The notes: a model not told the origin generated them from the sequence alone. A stretch of 64,000 nucleotides of DNA from CAYNWT01 sp964450955 (GCA_964450955.1 CAYVFI010000007.1:1-64000), one strand, 5' to 3'. Counted from the stretch's first letter, positions 44,719 through 54,593 are shown. Numbers and translations are program-made.

Positions 44719-45197
44719 CGGGTGCGTCACTCTCGAACAACGTGGGCTCATCCGCGACCAAACGCCGCACGCAAAGAATCCCAATGGTTGCCGCCAACTT
44801 CAACCGATTCGAACCCGAAGATTGACGAGAACCTGCACGAAGGTTGGGATTAGGAAAAGAACAAGGCCCCGGGACAAGCTCGTGGACGCGCAATCGTTCA
44901 CCGCAAGCGCTGTTTTGCCCTGCAGCGGCCTTACCAGCACACTGATCGCACAGTGGTTTGCAATCGCAGCAGCGGTTTTGAAACCAATCAAGGCAGTCGA
45001 CGATTAGAAGCAACGGCGCGATTGCACGATGTGGTTGCGTCCATTCCGTCAGAATGCGTGCAAAAAAGGCGGTATGAACGGATGGGCGCAATGGTCTACT
45101 ATGGGTTTCCGTCGCGATGGGCGACCGGCATTGCAGATGCAATTTGTGGAACCGTGCGCGAGCTCATTGGTTCGACCGAAAAAGTTAACTTAGCCCC
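44719..45197. other. Intergenic region between divergent mutS and ppa
   Basis: No gene is supported in 479 bp. The cysteine-rich minus-strand frame across this region extends antisense of mutS and has no recognisable domain. The start signals of mutS and ppa should lie here; no clear consensus was found. Confidence 0.5.
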
Positions 45198-45809
45198 ATG
45201 AACTTTCCAAAACCATTCTTTCGCTGGCGACCGCACCCATGGCACGGACTTGAAAGCGGCCCGGCTCCACCAACGCACGTCAACGCGTACATTGAAATTA
45301 CCCCGTACGACCTTGTGAAGTACGAAATCGACAAGACAACCGGTTACCTGCGCGTCGATCGGCCTCAACGAACATCGTCGCAGCCGCCCGCGCTGTACGG
45401 GTTTATTCCGCGCACATTCTGCGGCGATCGCGTTGGCAACATGATGCCGGAAGCCATACGCGGTGACGGCGATCCATTGGACATCTGCGTCATTTGCGAA
45501 CGCCCCATCTCGCGCGGTGAGATTATCGTTCCGGCCAGAGTGGTTGGCGGTTTGCCAATGTGCGATCACGATGAAGCGGACGATAAAATTATCGCCGTCA
45601 TCGAAGGCGATCACATGTTTTCAAAGGTGCACGACATCAGCGAACTGCCCGACATCACTGTTGAGCGGCTGCGTCACTATTTTCTGACCTACAAGTCAAT
45701 CCCTGGCGCAGATGAGAAAGTTTCGATTGGCGAAACCTACGGCCGTGAAAAGGCCGAAGCCGTCATGAACGCCGCCATCGCCGACTACGAAGATCACTTC
45801 GGCACATAG
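45198..45809 (+). CDS. ppa: Soluble inorganic pyrophosphatase (family I)
   Basis: A 203-aa family I pyrophosphatase, which hydrolyses PPi and pulls biosynthetic reactions. YEIDKTTGYLRVDR is the usual substrate region, GDGDPLDICVI holds the three metal-binding Asp residues, and DHDEADDKIIAV the next. It is somewhat longer than the E. coli enzyme (175 aa) because of an N-terminal stretch with FFRWRPHPWHGL, seen in some other phyla. Monocistronic. Confidence 0.93.
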   Translation: MNFPKPFFRWRPHPWHGLESGPAPPTHVNAYIEITPYDLVKYEIDKTTGYLRVDRPQRTSSQPPALYGFIPRTFCGDRVGNMMPEAIRGDGDPLDICVICERPISRGEIIVPARVVGGLPMCDHDEADDKIIAVIEGDHMFSKVHDISELPDITVERLRHYFLTYKSIPGADEKVSIGETYGREKAEAVMNAAIADYEDHFGT

Positions 45810-45981
45810 CGAACGTCACGCTGGATTGGATTCCGTTCGGAATGGCGATTGGAATCTTGTGGGCCGGTTGAACGTTTTTGAGAACACGGGTTGTGTTCCT
45901 GGATGAGTGCCGATTACAGAATCGGTCGCTGGCTGCTGGCTGTTTGTGAAGAGGTCAGGTTGTAAACAGTGACGGTTGCCT

Positions 45982-46001
45982 ACACTTAGTGTTAGTTAAC
46001 T
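45982..46001 (+). promoter_or_regulatory. Palindromic operator-like site upstream of the PKS operon
   Basis: ACACTTAGTGT (45982-45992) is followed directly by the palindrome AGTTAACT (45994-46001), about 50 bp before the first gene of the polyketide operon. The position fits an operator or promoter element. No regulator gene is adjacent, so this is a guess. Confidence 0.3.
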
Positions 46002-46052
46002 GTGCCCGTTGGGACCGGGCCGTTCTGAACCGAACCATCGAAGAACACGTAC

Positions 46053-46778
46053 GTGCCCGGATTTCCTAAACAGCGACATCGACAGCCTGAGCTGATGGAC
46101 GATCCTGCTTTGGACAGGAAAATCCATCAGCAGGCGCTATCCGGTTTGCGGCGAGTCAACGCGCTAAGTCGCACGGCGGCGGTGTTGGAAAAGGCAATCG
46201 TTAATAGCGGGGTGTTTGGTGGTTCTGAGTCTGAACCGATACGCATTCTGGACATTGCCTGTGGTGGCGGCGACCTGGTCATTCAGTTAAGTCGACGACT
46301 GCAGAAGTACAATCGTCCCGTGCAAATTGAAGGCTGCGATATCAGCCCAACCGCAATTGACTTTGCGAATCAGCAGGCCGGCAACGGGGCCTGCGACCAG
46401 ACGCGGTTCTTCAGGCATGATGTGCTGAAGGATGAACTTCCGGCGGGAAGTTATCACGTCACAATGTGTTCGCTTTTTCTGCATCACCTTGACGAACCCG
46501 AGGCGCTGAAGTTGCTGGCATTTATGCGACAGACGGCAAGCACGGTCGCTTTGGTTGACGACCTGAAGAGAACGCGACCAGGGTACTGGCTGGCGTGGGT
46601 TGGTTGTCGATTATTAAGCCGGTGTCGTGTTGTGCACGTTGATGGTCCGCGTTCTGTTGAGGGGGCGTTTACTGTCGATGAAGCTGTACGACTGGCAGTG
46701 CAGGCTGGTTGGAAGGAACCCAGGGTCAAGAGCCACTGGCCTGAGCGATTCCTGATGTCGACTCGGACGGGTTCATGA
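46053..46778 (+). CDS. Class I SAM-dependent methyltransferase (type III PKS cluster)
   Basis: A 241-aa methyltransferase. The SAM site ILDIACGGGDLVIQL is near residue 64, IEGCDISPTAIDFA (acidic loop) near 92 and HVTMCSLFLHHLDEPEALK near 140. The fold is of the UbiE-like class. Its stop overlaps the next start (ATGA at 46775-46778). With a flavoprotein and a type III polyketide synthase downstream it probably methylates a phenolic or quinone product, by comparison with other bacterial clusters that pair such genes; the exact position is unknown. Confidence 0.82.
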   Translation: MPGFPKQRHRQPELMDDPALDRKIHQQALSGLRRVNALSRTAAVLEKAIVNSGVFGGSESEPIRILDIACGGGDLVIQLSRRLQKYNRPVQIEGCDISPTAIDFANQQAGNGACDQTRFFRHDVLKDELPAGSYHVTMCSLFLHHLDEPEALKLLAFMRQTASTVALVDDLKRTRPGYWLAWVGCRLLSRCRVVHVDGPRSVEGAFTVDEAVRLAVQAGWKEPRVKSHWPERFLMSTRTGS

Positions 46779-47986
46779 ACGACTTATCATTCGGACGCGG
46801 CAGACTGCCTGCCGAACGCAACTGGCAGGTGATTGTGATTGGTGCGGGCGTTGCCGGAGCTCTGGCCGCGCTGCGTTGCGTTAAAGCTGGTTTCGAAACG
46901 CTGCTTGTCGATAAGCAAAGCTTCCCGCGACACAAGGTTTGTGGTTGCTGTCTGAACCCCAAAGCATGGCGGTCGTTGGAGCACGCTGGAGTTGCGGCGA
47001 AATTGTTGGAATCTGCAAACGCAATCCGGACCACTCGGTTTCACGTTCGCGGGTCGCGGGCGACGGTTCAGGTTTCCGGAATGCAGGCCGTCTCACGATC
47101 CAAACTGGACAGTCTGCTTGTTTCAGCGTTTGTCAGTGCGGGCGGAACGTTTGCTGGCGGTACGACCGCGACGGTGCTGCCTGGTGACGGCCCTCGGCGG
47201 ATTCGATTGCAGCAAAGCACATCAACGCCGTCCGGTTCGGGTTCCGACAATATGCCGGGCGATATCTTCGCCTGTGCTGATGTTGTCCTTGCCTGCGACG
47301 GGCTGGGGCATCCAAGCCTGAAGATGTGTTCTGAATTAACCTCCGTTGTTTCGCGCAGGTCGCGAGTTGGTGTGGGAGTGGTCATTCCGCGGTCTGACGC
47401 AGATACGATGTTCCCGAAAGACGAACTACAGATGGCGGTGGGAAACCACGGTTATGTGGGAACCGTTGAAGTCGAAGATGGCCAGTTAAGCATTGCTGCG
47501 GCTGTTGATGCCCAAAGTTTGAAAGCGGGCAGGTCGCCACTGACCGCGCTGCAGGAGATCTACGATGTCAACGGCCTGCCGGCTCCGGAGAATCTAAGTT
47601 CAGCAACGATTAAGGGCACGCTGCCACTGACACGTTCAACGACTCCCGTCGCGTTGCCTCGGATTTTTCTGTTGGGCGACGCAGTTGGATATGTCGAACC
47701 GTTAACGGGTGAAGGCATGGCGTGGGCAATGACGTCTGCAGATCTGGTTGTGCCGCTGGTCGAAGATGTCGTCACGAACGGGTGGCACCCAACACTGCCG
47801 CAAACGTGGGCCAACTTGCTGAAGCAGGACGTGCAGCAACGGCAGAATATCTGCCGTTTATTGAGCAGAAGTCTGCGATTCCCGTGGCTGTTGTCTCCGA
47901 TGGTTAACGCCTGTCGTTTATTCCCCGCCGCAGCCGAATCGATTGTGCGCCGCATGAACCATGTTCCATCCGCGAAGAAAGTGTGA
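46775..47986 (+). CDS. FAD-dependent oxidoreductase, geranylgeranyl-reductase/hydroxylase type
   Basis: A 403-aa flavoprotein. The FAD site VIVIGAGVAGALAALRC (~19-35) is followed by VDKQSFPRHKVCGCCL, the FPR-x-K-x-CG-type motif of the geranylgeranyl-reductase and aromatic-hydroxylase group, and GDAVGYVEPLTGEGMAWAM (~305-323) closes the FAD site. It probably hydroxylates or oxidises the polyketide phenol made by the downstream synthase. Start and stop overlap both neighbours, so the three genes form one tightly coupled operon. Confidence 0.82.
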   Translation: MNDLSFGRGRLPAERNWQVIVIGAGVAGALAALRCVKAGFETLLVDKQSFPRHKVCGCCLNPKAWRSLEHAGVAAKLLESANAIRTTRFHVRGSRATVQVSGMQAVSRSKLDSLLVSAFVSAGGTFAGGTTATVLPGDGPRRIRLQQSTSTPSGSGSDNMPGDIFACADVVLACDGLGHPSLKMCSELTSVVSRRSRVGVGVVIPRSDADTMFPKDELQMAVGNHGYVGTVEVEDGQLSIAAAVDAQSLKAGRSPLTALQEIYDVNGLPAPENLSSATIKGTLPLTRSTTPVALPRIFLLGDAVGYVEPLTGEGMAWAMTSADLVVPLVEDVVTNGWHPTLPQTWANLLKQDVQQRQNICRLLSRSLRFPWLLSPMVNACRLFPAAAESIVRRMNHVPSAKKV

Positions 47987-47988
47987 CG

Positions 47989-49104
47989 ATGTCCGAATTT
48001 CAAATACTCGGTCTCGGAACCGCGCTTCCCGAACATTCTATCTCTCAGGTCGATGCCGCCGAGTTCGCTGGAACGGTTCTCGCAGGCGCCGCTGAATCGG
48101 ACAAGGCGCAGCGGCTTGCGAAGGCCTTGTATCGTCGTTCCGGAGTTCAAACGCGGCATAGCGTTGTGCTGGATTCTTCGACAGGTGCGGAACCGGCACG
48201 TCAGTCGTTCTACCCGCCGTCAAGCGACCCGGCAGACGTTGGCCCGGGCACGGCAGAACGAATGCAACGCTACGAACAAGACGCCCCGAAGCTGGCTCAG
48301 GTTGCTTTGCAGCGGGCAATTGAACACGCGGGTATCGAACGGTCATCGCTGACGCATCTTGTGACCGTTTCCTGCAGCGGCTTCAGCGCGCCGGGGTTCG
48401 ACTTGAGTCTGATTCGTTCGCTGGATTTGCCGCGTCACATCGCTCGCACTCACGTCGGCTTCATGGGTTGCCACGGGGCTTTAAACGGATTGCGTGTGGC
48501 GAAGGCGTTTTCTGATGCCAACCCGCAAGCCGTGGTTGCGGTGTGCGCGGTGGAACTGTGCACATTGCATCATCAATACGGATGGGATCCGCAGGAAGTG
48601 GTGGCCAATTCTTTATTCGCCGACGGCGCGGCCGCCATTATTGGCTGCAACCGTGGGGGCGCTGAATCGGCGGTGAGTCAGTGGCCCCGGTTGGCAGGGA
48701 ATCTTTCGTTTGTGGTTCCCGACACTGAGCAGATGATGACGTGGCGAATTGGTGATCAGGGTTTTCGGATGACGCTATCACCAGAGGTTCCGGACATTAT
48801 TCGCGGTCATCTTCCTGAGCTGCTGGAGAATTTTCTGGCACAGCATGGACTCGCTCGCGAACAAATCGGAGGCTGGGCGATTCATCCCGGCGGCCCACGC
48901 ATTTTGAAGGCTTGCCAGGAGGCGCTGGACCTGTCTGACGATCAGCTAAGTCCATCAACCGACATTCTGGCTCGATATGGCAACATGAGTTCGCCGACGG
49001 TGTTGTTTATTCTTGACAAACTCATGCAGCAGGCCACCCAGCGGCCCTACGTCATGCTGGGCTTCGGTCCCGGATTAAATGTTGAAGCCGCATTGCTTCG
49101 CTGA
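47989..49104 (+). CDS. Type III polyketide synthase (chalcone-synthase-like)
   Basis: A 371-aa enzyme. The catalytic triad is visible: Cys in GFMGCHGALNGL (~161), His in WAIHPGGPRIL (~300) and Asn in ARYGNMSSPT (~330). These enzymes condense malonyl-CoA onto a starter acyl-CoA and cyclise the chain to resorcinols or pyrones. In other bacteria (for example srsABC of Streptomyces) a synthase with a methyltransferase and a flavoprotein makes methylated phenolic lipids and quinones; the gene content here is analogous. The GTG at 47983 is also in frame. The stop lies two bases from the stop of the convergent cydB. Confidence 0.9.
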   Translation: MSEFQILGLGTALPEHSISQVDAAEFAGTVLAGAAESDKAQRLAKALYRRSGVQTRHSVVLDSSTGAEPARQSFYPPSSDPADVGPGTAERMQRYEQDAPKLAQVALQRAIEHAGIERSSLTHLVTVSCSGFSAPGFDLSLIRSLDLPRHIARTHVGFMGCHGALNGLRVAKAFSDANPQAVVAVCAVELCTLHHQYGWDPQEVVANSLFADGAAAIIGCNRGGAESAVSQWPRLAGNLSFVVPDTEQMMTWRIGDQGFRMTLSPEVPDIIRGHLPELLENFLAQHGLAREQIGGWAIHPGGPRILKACQEALDLSDDQLSPSTDILARYGNMSSPTVLFILDKLMQQATQRPYVMLGFGPGLNVEAALLR

Positions 49105-49106
49105 CT

Positions 49107-50099
49107 TCAACTCGATGTTTCGCTTTCGCTTTTGAACAGCACAAACAGGTAGGCCAGCGCCGGGAATAACAAGACGGTTCCAAGTGTAATCACAGCCAGC
49201 ATCATCCACAGAACGTTGTCCGGCGCCTTGGCGTCGAGGGCGGTCATGTCGGGTGGTAACAGCACGGGGTATTGTGAAACGCCCCAGCCCCAGATGACGG
49301 CCGCGACGGCTCCGGATGCGGCCAGAACGGCGCGGGTTGTGTTGCCTCGCGATGTTTCGATTAGCGAACCGATTCCGCACGTCAGCGAAATCAGGATGAG
49401 CGGCCAGCCGCGGTGCACGAATCCATCTGCCAGGGTTGGTGCTTCGATCCAAACCATTGCCAGACCGGCAAACGACAGGATGCCAACCCACAGCCCGGTG
49501 GATAGTGATCGCTTCCGCCAGAGTATGAGAAGTTCGGCATCGCCCGCGATGTGTGCTTCCCGAGTCAGGTAAATCGCCGCAAGATACGCGCACATGCCGA
49601 CGGCGTAGAAACCAGTGAAGACGGATAGTGAGGTCATCCAACCGGTAAGTGTCGTGGTTTCGGCCAGCCTGCCGACGGCGACGGTTCCGGCAGCCGCGCC
49701 CAGAAACAGCGGTGTTGCCGTTGATGCGATCGCGAAGACAACTTCCCACAGCGTGCGTTCGGTTTCGGTTCCTCGGCCGTACGATCGAAATACATAGCTG
49801 GCTCCACGAAACACGATGCCCGCCAAAGCCAGCAGTAGCGGGAACCATAGCGCCTTGCCAAGCGCTGCGAACGCGATTGGGAAACCGTTCATCAGAATGA
49901 CAAGCACGAAGATTAACCAGACATGGTTGGCTTCCCAAACGGGACCGATTGCCTTGTAGATGTGGCGGCGTTCTTTGCGTGTCGATTGCAGTGCGGTTGT
50001 GAATTCCCAGACGCCGGCTCCGAAATCGGCTCCACCCAGAATCGCGTAAAGCGTCAAGGCCAGCAGCATGACGCACAGCAGAAGATCATGGGGTCCCAT
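49107..50099 (-). CDS. cydB: Cytochrome bd-type ubiquinol oxidase subunit II (CydB)
   Basis: A 330-aa integral membrane protein with about eight helices. GGADFGAGVWEF near residue 20 and GPVWEANHVWLIFVLVILMNGFP near 50 are subunit II hallmarks. It forms the heterodimer with CydA. Its ATG overlaps the end of cydA (50086-50099), showing translational coupling. No cydX-like or cydCD gene is seen. Confidence 0.93.
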   Translation of the reverse strand: MGPHDLLLCVMLLALTLYAILGGADFGAGVWEFTTALQSTRKERRHIYKAIGPVWEANHVWLIFVLVILMNGFPIAFAALGKALWFPLLLALAGIVFRGASYVFRSYGRGTETERTLWEVVFAIASTATPLFLGAAAGTVAVGRLAETTTLTGWMTSLSVFTGFYAVGMCAYLAAIYLTREAHIAGDAELLILWRKRSLSTGLWVGILSFAGLAMVWIEAPTLADGFVHRGWPLILISLTCGIGSLIETSRGNTTRAVLAASGAVAAVIWGWGVSQYPVLLPPDMTALDAKAPDNVLWMMLAVITLGTVLLFPALAYLFVLFKSESETSS

Positions 50100-51429
50100 C
50101 ACGATGCTCCTCCAGCGGGACTCGAGCAAGCTGTCGAAGAACCACAACAGTCGCGGTTCCGATGACGGCGTAAATGGCCAGCGTTATTCCAAACACGTTC
50201 CACAACCCGGGTGCTGACGTGACTGCCTCAGTGGTTCGCATGTAGCCCTGAACAATCCACGGTTGGCGACCCACCTCCGTGACAATCCAACCAGCTTCCA
50301 TCGCCATGACCGACAACGGTCCCAGTGACAAGATAGAGAGGTAGAACCACTTCGATTGCGGCCACGTTTTGGTTTTCATGAACGACACCAGCGTCCACAC
50401 CGCGACAGCCATCATGAACCCGCCGATTCCCACCATAACCTGAAACGCAAAGTGAACCACCGCGACCGGCGGCGTAACTTCACGCGGGAAATCGTCCAGG
50501 CCTTTGACTTCCGCATTGAAATCCGAAAAGCTTAGAAACGACAACGCGCCGGGGATTTCAATTGCGTACTTCGTTTCGCGAGCCACCTCATCGGGAATGC
50601 CGCCAATCCGCAGTGGTGCTCGCCTTTCTGTCTTGAACTGACCCTCCATCGCAGCCAGTTTGACGGGCTGCGACTTCGCGACCACTTTTGCCGACCAGTC
50701 ACCTACTGCCATCTGAATTGGCACCATCGGTAGCGCCAGCATCAGCGCCAGTCCGAACGCTCGCTTGTCGTAGTCGCTTTTGCGTTTCATCACAGGGATG
50801 GCGTAAAACGCCGCAACCACAAACCCGGTCACGATGTAAGCCGCCACCAACATATGCGCCGTCTGCGCGCCGGTGGCGACGTTAAACATTGCTGCCAGCG
50901 GATCGATGTTAACCGGCTTGCCATCGACCAAATCGAACCCGGCTGGCGCGTTCATCCATGAATTTGCGGTGACCACAAAGAACGCGGAAAAGAACCCGGA
51001 GATCGCAACGGGGAAGCCTGTAAACCAATGGACTTTCGGCGGCAGCTTGTTCCAGCCGTACAAGTAGATTCCGGCGAAGATCGCTTCAATGAAGAACGCG
51101 AAACCTTCCATCGTGAACGGCATTCCAATGACGGCTCCCCACTGCCCCATGAATTCGGGCCACAGCAGCCCGAGTTCAAACGAAAGCACGGTTCCTGAGA
51201 CGGCTCCCACGGCAAACATGACCGCGAACGCCTTTGACCAGCGTTTGGCCAGCGTACGCCAGAGTTCATCGCCTGTCTTGAGGAACCGCCATTCGGCTGC
51301 CAGCATCAATACCGGAAGACCCACACCAAGGCATGCCAGGATGATGTGGAACCCAAGTGTGAACGCCATCTGCAGCCTGGCTGGCAGCAGGTTTTCCTGA
51401 ACGGCTTGCGATAGTGTCTCGGCCAGCAT
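50086..51429 (-). CDS. cydA: Cytochrome bd-type ubiquinol oxidase subunit I (CydA)
   Basis: A 447-aa integral membrane protein. The N-terminal RLQMAFTLGFHII holds the heme-ligand His and QTAHMLVAAYIVTG near 190 the second. GNWSAKVVA-type sequence (read GDWSAKVVAKSQPVKLAAMEG) is the conserved start of the quinol loop, which is short here, as in the CIO type. Met in FQVMVGIGGFMMA is the likely third ligand. The enzyme reduces O2 to water with high affinity and, unlike heme-copper oxidases, does not pump protons, which suits low-oxygen life. Confidence 0.93.
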   Translation of the reverse strand: MLAETLSQAVQENLLPARLQMAFTLGFHIILACLGVGLPVLMLAAEWRFLKTGDELWRTLAKRWSKAFAVMFAVGAVSGTVLSFELGLLWPEFMGQWGAVIGMPFTMEGFAFFIEAIFAGIYLYGWNKLPPKVHWFTGFPVAISGFFSAFFVVTANSWMNAPAGFDLVDGKPVNIDPLAAMFNVATGAQTAHMLVAAYIVTGFVVAAFYAIPVMKRKSDYDKRAFGLALMLALPMVPIQMAVGDWSAKVVAKSQPVKLAAMEGQFKTERRAPLRIGGIPDEVARETKYAIEIPGALSFLSFSDFNAEVKGLDDFPREVTPPVAVVHFAFQVMVGIGGFMMAVAVWTLVSFMKTKTWPQSKWFYLSILSLGPLSVMAMEAGWIVTEVGRQPWIVQGYMRTTEAVTSAPGLWNVFGITLAIYAVIGTATVVVLRQLARVPLEEHRDGTP

Positions 51430-51603
51430 CGAATGCTCCCGCCACGGTTAGTCAGCAAAGGTTATACCCCATTGCTGTTCAGACCGTAACGAGTTGGCTT
51501 GGTTCACAACATCCGCAAAGCTGGCAATCGCAGTTCCCAGCGACGGGACGCGCGCGGCGAGGGGACATCGGATTGTGCAGAGTGGGCGCGGTCAGTCTTG
51601 AAT

Positions 51604-54138
51604 CTATCGTTTCTGACTGCCTGGTTTTGGCTTCGTAACGACGAATTTCTCTTTGTTGATCTGTTTGACGCTGGCCATGTTAACGACTGGTAACTTGCCG
51701 CCCAAAACGATCTTGTCGGGCCGCATGCACATACCGGTTTTGTCGTCGCAGGTTTGGTACTTGACGATCAGTTGGAGTTCTTCAGTCTTGCCCAATGCAG
51801 CGGCCGGGATGTCAATCAGCCCGTAAATGACAACCGTGCCTTCGAGAAGGTGAAATGGCTCCTTCTCGCCCTCAACCCGTTTCTTCCTGAATTTCGGGTA
51901 CAGCACCTGTGTCAGTTTGGTTCCGTACTTCGACTTCAATTCGAAAGTGGTTGGGTACAGGTATGAAGGGCTTGGTTTGTCGGCGTTGATATGCCAGCCT
52001 TTTTGGATGTCAACTCGTATCGCGACCTTGGCTTTGTTGCCGGCCGGCAGTTTATCAACTGACATAAAGGCTTTGGCTGCGACCGGCTTCTTCTTTTTCG
52101 GCTGCTTTTTCGGCGGCGTCTGGTTCTTCTGCTGAGACTGTTGCACCGGAGCCTGGTAACTGGTCGGTTGCAGGCCATCGCGCGAAAGCTTAGTTGGCGA
52201 TGCCTGGCCGGCCTCAAGATATTCGGCCAGTGCAAGACCCATGTTGGCCATCTCGCCGTTGCTTGAACGAAGTTGTTCTGCGAACACACCCAGCGTGCTT
52301 GTGGCGCGTTCTCGATAGGCTTCCTTGCCGGTTAGTTTCGCAAGCTTCACAAGGTTCCGAACGCTCACGCTGTTGCCGGATGGGATGACACCATCGTTGG
52401 CGTTTCGAGTTCTCACTATCAGTTCTTCATGATCGTGTGATGTGAAGTAGTAGCCGCCGGTTTCTTTGGCTTCAAACAGTTCGTCTTGTTTGGCCTGTAG
52501 TCTTTCCGCTTCTGTCAACCAGCGTGCTTCTTTGGTTGCGTCGTGTAGCGCCAGCAGGCCGCTGATGACAAACGCGTAGTCGTCGAGGTACGCGTTGAGC
52601 TTCGCTTTGCCTTCACGCGATGTTCGCCACAACCGGCCATTTTCGTCTGACATTGTGGTCAGAATGAAGTCGGCTGCTTTGGTGGCTGCGTTTTTGTAGG
52701 CGTCTGATTGGAACGCCACAGACGCATCTGCGAACGCGCGAATCATGAGGCCGTTCCAACTGGTGAGGACTTTGTCGTCCAACAGTGGAGCCTCACGGGT
52801 TTTACGCCTGGCCAGCACTTTGGCTCGCATAGCGGTCAGGCGAGGTCGCAGTGCTTCTTCAGTTGTTCCGAGTGACTTTGCCGCACTGGCGACCGCTGAG
52901 GGGAAGTGCAAAACGAAGCCGTGTTCGAAATCGTTCGGAGCTTCCAGGCCGTAGACCTTGCTGAAGATGGCGGCGTCTTCTTTGCCCAGAATTTCGTCAA
53001 TTTCCTTGCGGCTCCAGACGTAGTATTCGCCTTCGATTGCATTGGTTTCAGCATCTAAAGCAGAGTAGAAGCCGCCGGACTTGTCAGTCAGATCGCTAAG
53101 CACGTAGTTTAGAATTTCAGTCGCTGTCCGCTTGTAAGCGGGATCCTGATTTTGGAGCCATGCTTGTGTGTAGGTGGTTGCAAGTTGAGCCTGGTCGTAA
53201 AGCATCTTTTCAAAATGCGGCACCAACCATTCGCGGTCTGTGCTGTAGCGATGGAAGCCGCCAGCCAGATGATCACGAATTCCGCCGGCCAGCATTTTGT
53301 CCAGCGTCAGGCCGGCCATTGTCGTGGCTTGTTTGTTGCTTTGAGCCGACTGATGCAGCAGGTATTCGATACGGGGTGGAACCGGGAACTTTGGTCCGTC
53401 CGGACGTCGCGGGTTGAAGTTCACTCCACCCAATTTGGCGTCATACGAACGTTCAAGAGATGCCACAATTCCGGTTGCGAGCTTCTTGTCCAGGCGAACG
53501 GATGAGGTAGAAGGCTTTGGCTTCATCGCTCGCTGAACCTCTTTGGTCAGCAGATCAGCAGTGCGTTCGACGCTGGCTTTCTCATCGGTAAAGATCCTGA
53601 CCACGCGTTCGGCAACCGTCTGGAAGCCAATTCCACGCGGACCGGTCTCGGCCGGGAAGTAGGTTCCGCCGCCAAACGGGCGACCGTCCGGCATCAGGAA
53701 CATGGACATCGGCCAGCCACCGCCGCCACCACTACCAGTCGCCTGGTTGTAGATAATGAGCGAGGTCATGTAGATGTCGTCGAGGTCGGGGCGTTCTTCG
53801 CGATCGAGTTTGATATTCACGAAGTGCCGGTTCATGTACTCAGCGATCTTCTCATTCGTGAAGACGCCGCGTTCCATGACATGGCACCAGTAGCAACTGG
53901 AGTAGCCAATTGAGAGAAAGACTGGCTTGTTCTCCTTCTTCGCTTTCGCGAACGCTTCCTCGCCCCACGGATACCAGTCCACGGGGTTGTGCGCATGCAT
54001 CAACAGGTAGGGACTGGATTCGCCCGCCAGTCGATTTGCTTTGTGTTTCTTGTGTTGATCTTGGTGGCCGGTTTCTTGTGAAACAGCGACGGCGCCGGAA
54101 AAAGTCGTTGCGGTAATCAGGATGGAAATCAGTCGCAT
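51604..54138 (-). CDS. Exported thioredoxin-like DUF255 (YyaL/SPATA20) protein with DsbD-like C-terminal domain
   Basis: An 844-aa protein. A signal peptide (MRLISILITATTFSGAVA) precedes the DUF255 domain with HAHNPVDWYPWGEEAF and the redox motif CYWCHVM (~75), then an alpha/alpha-barrel to ~670 (PHFEKMLYDQAQLATTY, LTSWNGLMIRAFADAS). After a lysine/proline linker the last ~150 residues (VAIRVDIQKGWHINADKPSP, YQTCDDKTGMCMRP) resemble the N-terminal periplasmic domain of DsbD with its own cysteine pair. The added domain suggests thiol exchange in the periplasm, but the substrate is unknown. The frame opens 15 bases earlier. Confidence 0.85.
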   Translation of the reverse strand: MRLISILITATTFSGAVAVSQETGHQDQHKKHKANRLAGESSPYLLMHAHNPVDWYPWGEEAFAKAKKENKPVFLSIGYSSCYWCHVMERGVFTNEKIAEYMNRHFVNIKLDREERPDLDDIYMTSLIIYNQATGSGGGGGWPMSMFLMPDGRPFGGGTYFPAETGPRGIGFQTVAERVVRIFTDEKASVERTADLLTKEVQRAMKPKPSTSSVRLDKKLATGIVASLERSYDAKLGGVNFNPRRPDGPKFPVPPRIEYLLHQSAQSNKQATTMAGLTLDKMLAGGIRDHLAGGFHRYSTDREWLVPHFEKMLYDQAQLATTYTQAWLQNQDPAYKRTATEILNYVLSDLTDKSGGFYSALDAETNAIEGEYYVWSRKEIDEILGKEDAAIFSKVYGLEAPNDFEHGFVLHFPSAVASAAKSLGTTEEALRPRLTAMRAKVLARRKTREAPLLDDKVLTSWNGLMIRAFADASVAFQSDAYKNAATKAADFILTTMSDENGRLWRTSREGKAKLNAYLDDYAFVISGLLALHDATKEARWLTEAERLQAKQDELFEAKETGGYYFTSHDHEELIVRTRNANDGVIPSGNSVSVRNLVKLAKLTGKEAYRERATSTLGVFAEQLRSSNGEMANMGLALAEYLEAGQASPTKLSRDGLQPTSYQAPVQQSQQKNQTPPKKQPKKKKPVAAKAFMSVDKLPAGNKAKVAIRVDIQKGWHINADKPSPSYLYPTTFELKSKYGTKLTQVLYPKFRKKRVEGEKEPFHLLEGTVVIYGLIDIPAAALGKTEELQLIVKYQTCDDKTGMCMRPDKIVLGGKLPVVNMASVKQINKEKFVVTKPKPGSQKR

Positions 54139-54593
54139 GTTTATGGGCTCCACAGACCGGCTGTCTTAATTTTCGCATGTTTTCGCAGGTAACGAACCGC
54201 ATGAAGTGGCTCTTTCGCTAAGAAAACGCGCCCCACAATTGACATCGGTGTCTCAGCGGGTGGGGGGTTCTACCAGAATTCGGAAAACGCGCCCGTAGAG
54301 AAATCCACAGTTCGCGGCTCTGTAAAACGCGTCGAGAAATGAGAACCAAGAACGCCAAGGTTACCTATTTGCTTACTCGAGACGCATTAGCCCGGCAGAA
54401 ACTGCGCGTTGGGATTTTACGTAAGTGACAGCAAATAGCGAAAGATTGACGGTCAAAACGGTCACTGGCGACCATAACGATGATGCCGTTCAAACATAGC
54501 TGAAACATCTACACCGGTTACGAAACCAATGCCGATGCCGAGAAAGGTTCCCTTGGCTTAGGGAGTTGTCAGCGAATTGAAGGACGGAAAGTC
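54139..54593. other. Intergenic region between divergent genes
   Basis: No gene is supported. The word AAAACGCG recurs three times (54223, 54285 and 54324), twice as GAAAACGCGCCC. This could be a regulator site of either divergent gene, but the evidence is thin. Confidence 0.5.

Noticed and set aside
42049..44784. Longer MutS start at 44784
   Set aside because: The first 22 residues are not MutS-like; the ATG at 44718 begins the conserved MTPMMQRY-type N-terminus.
44507..45142. Cysteine-rich 211-aa minus-strand frame upstream of mutS
   Set aside because: Its second half is the mutS gene in another frame, and no domain is recognisable in the rest.
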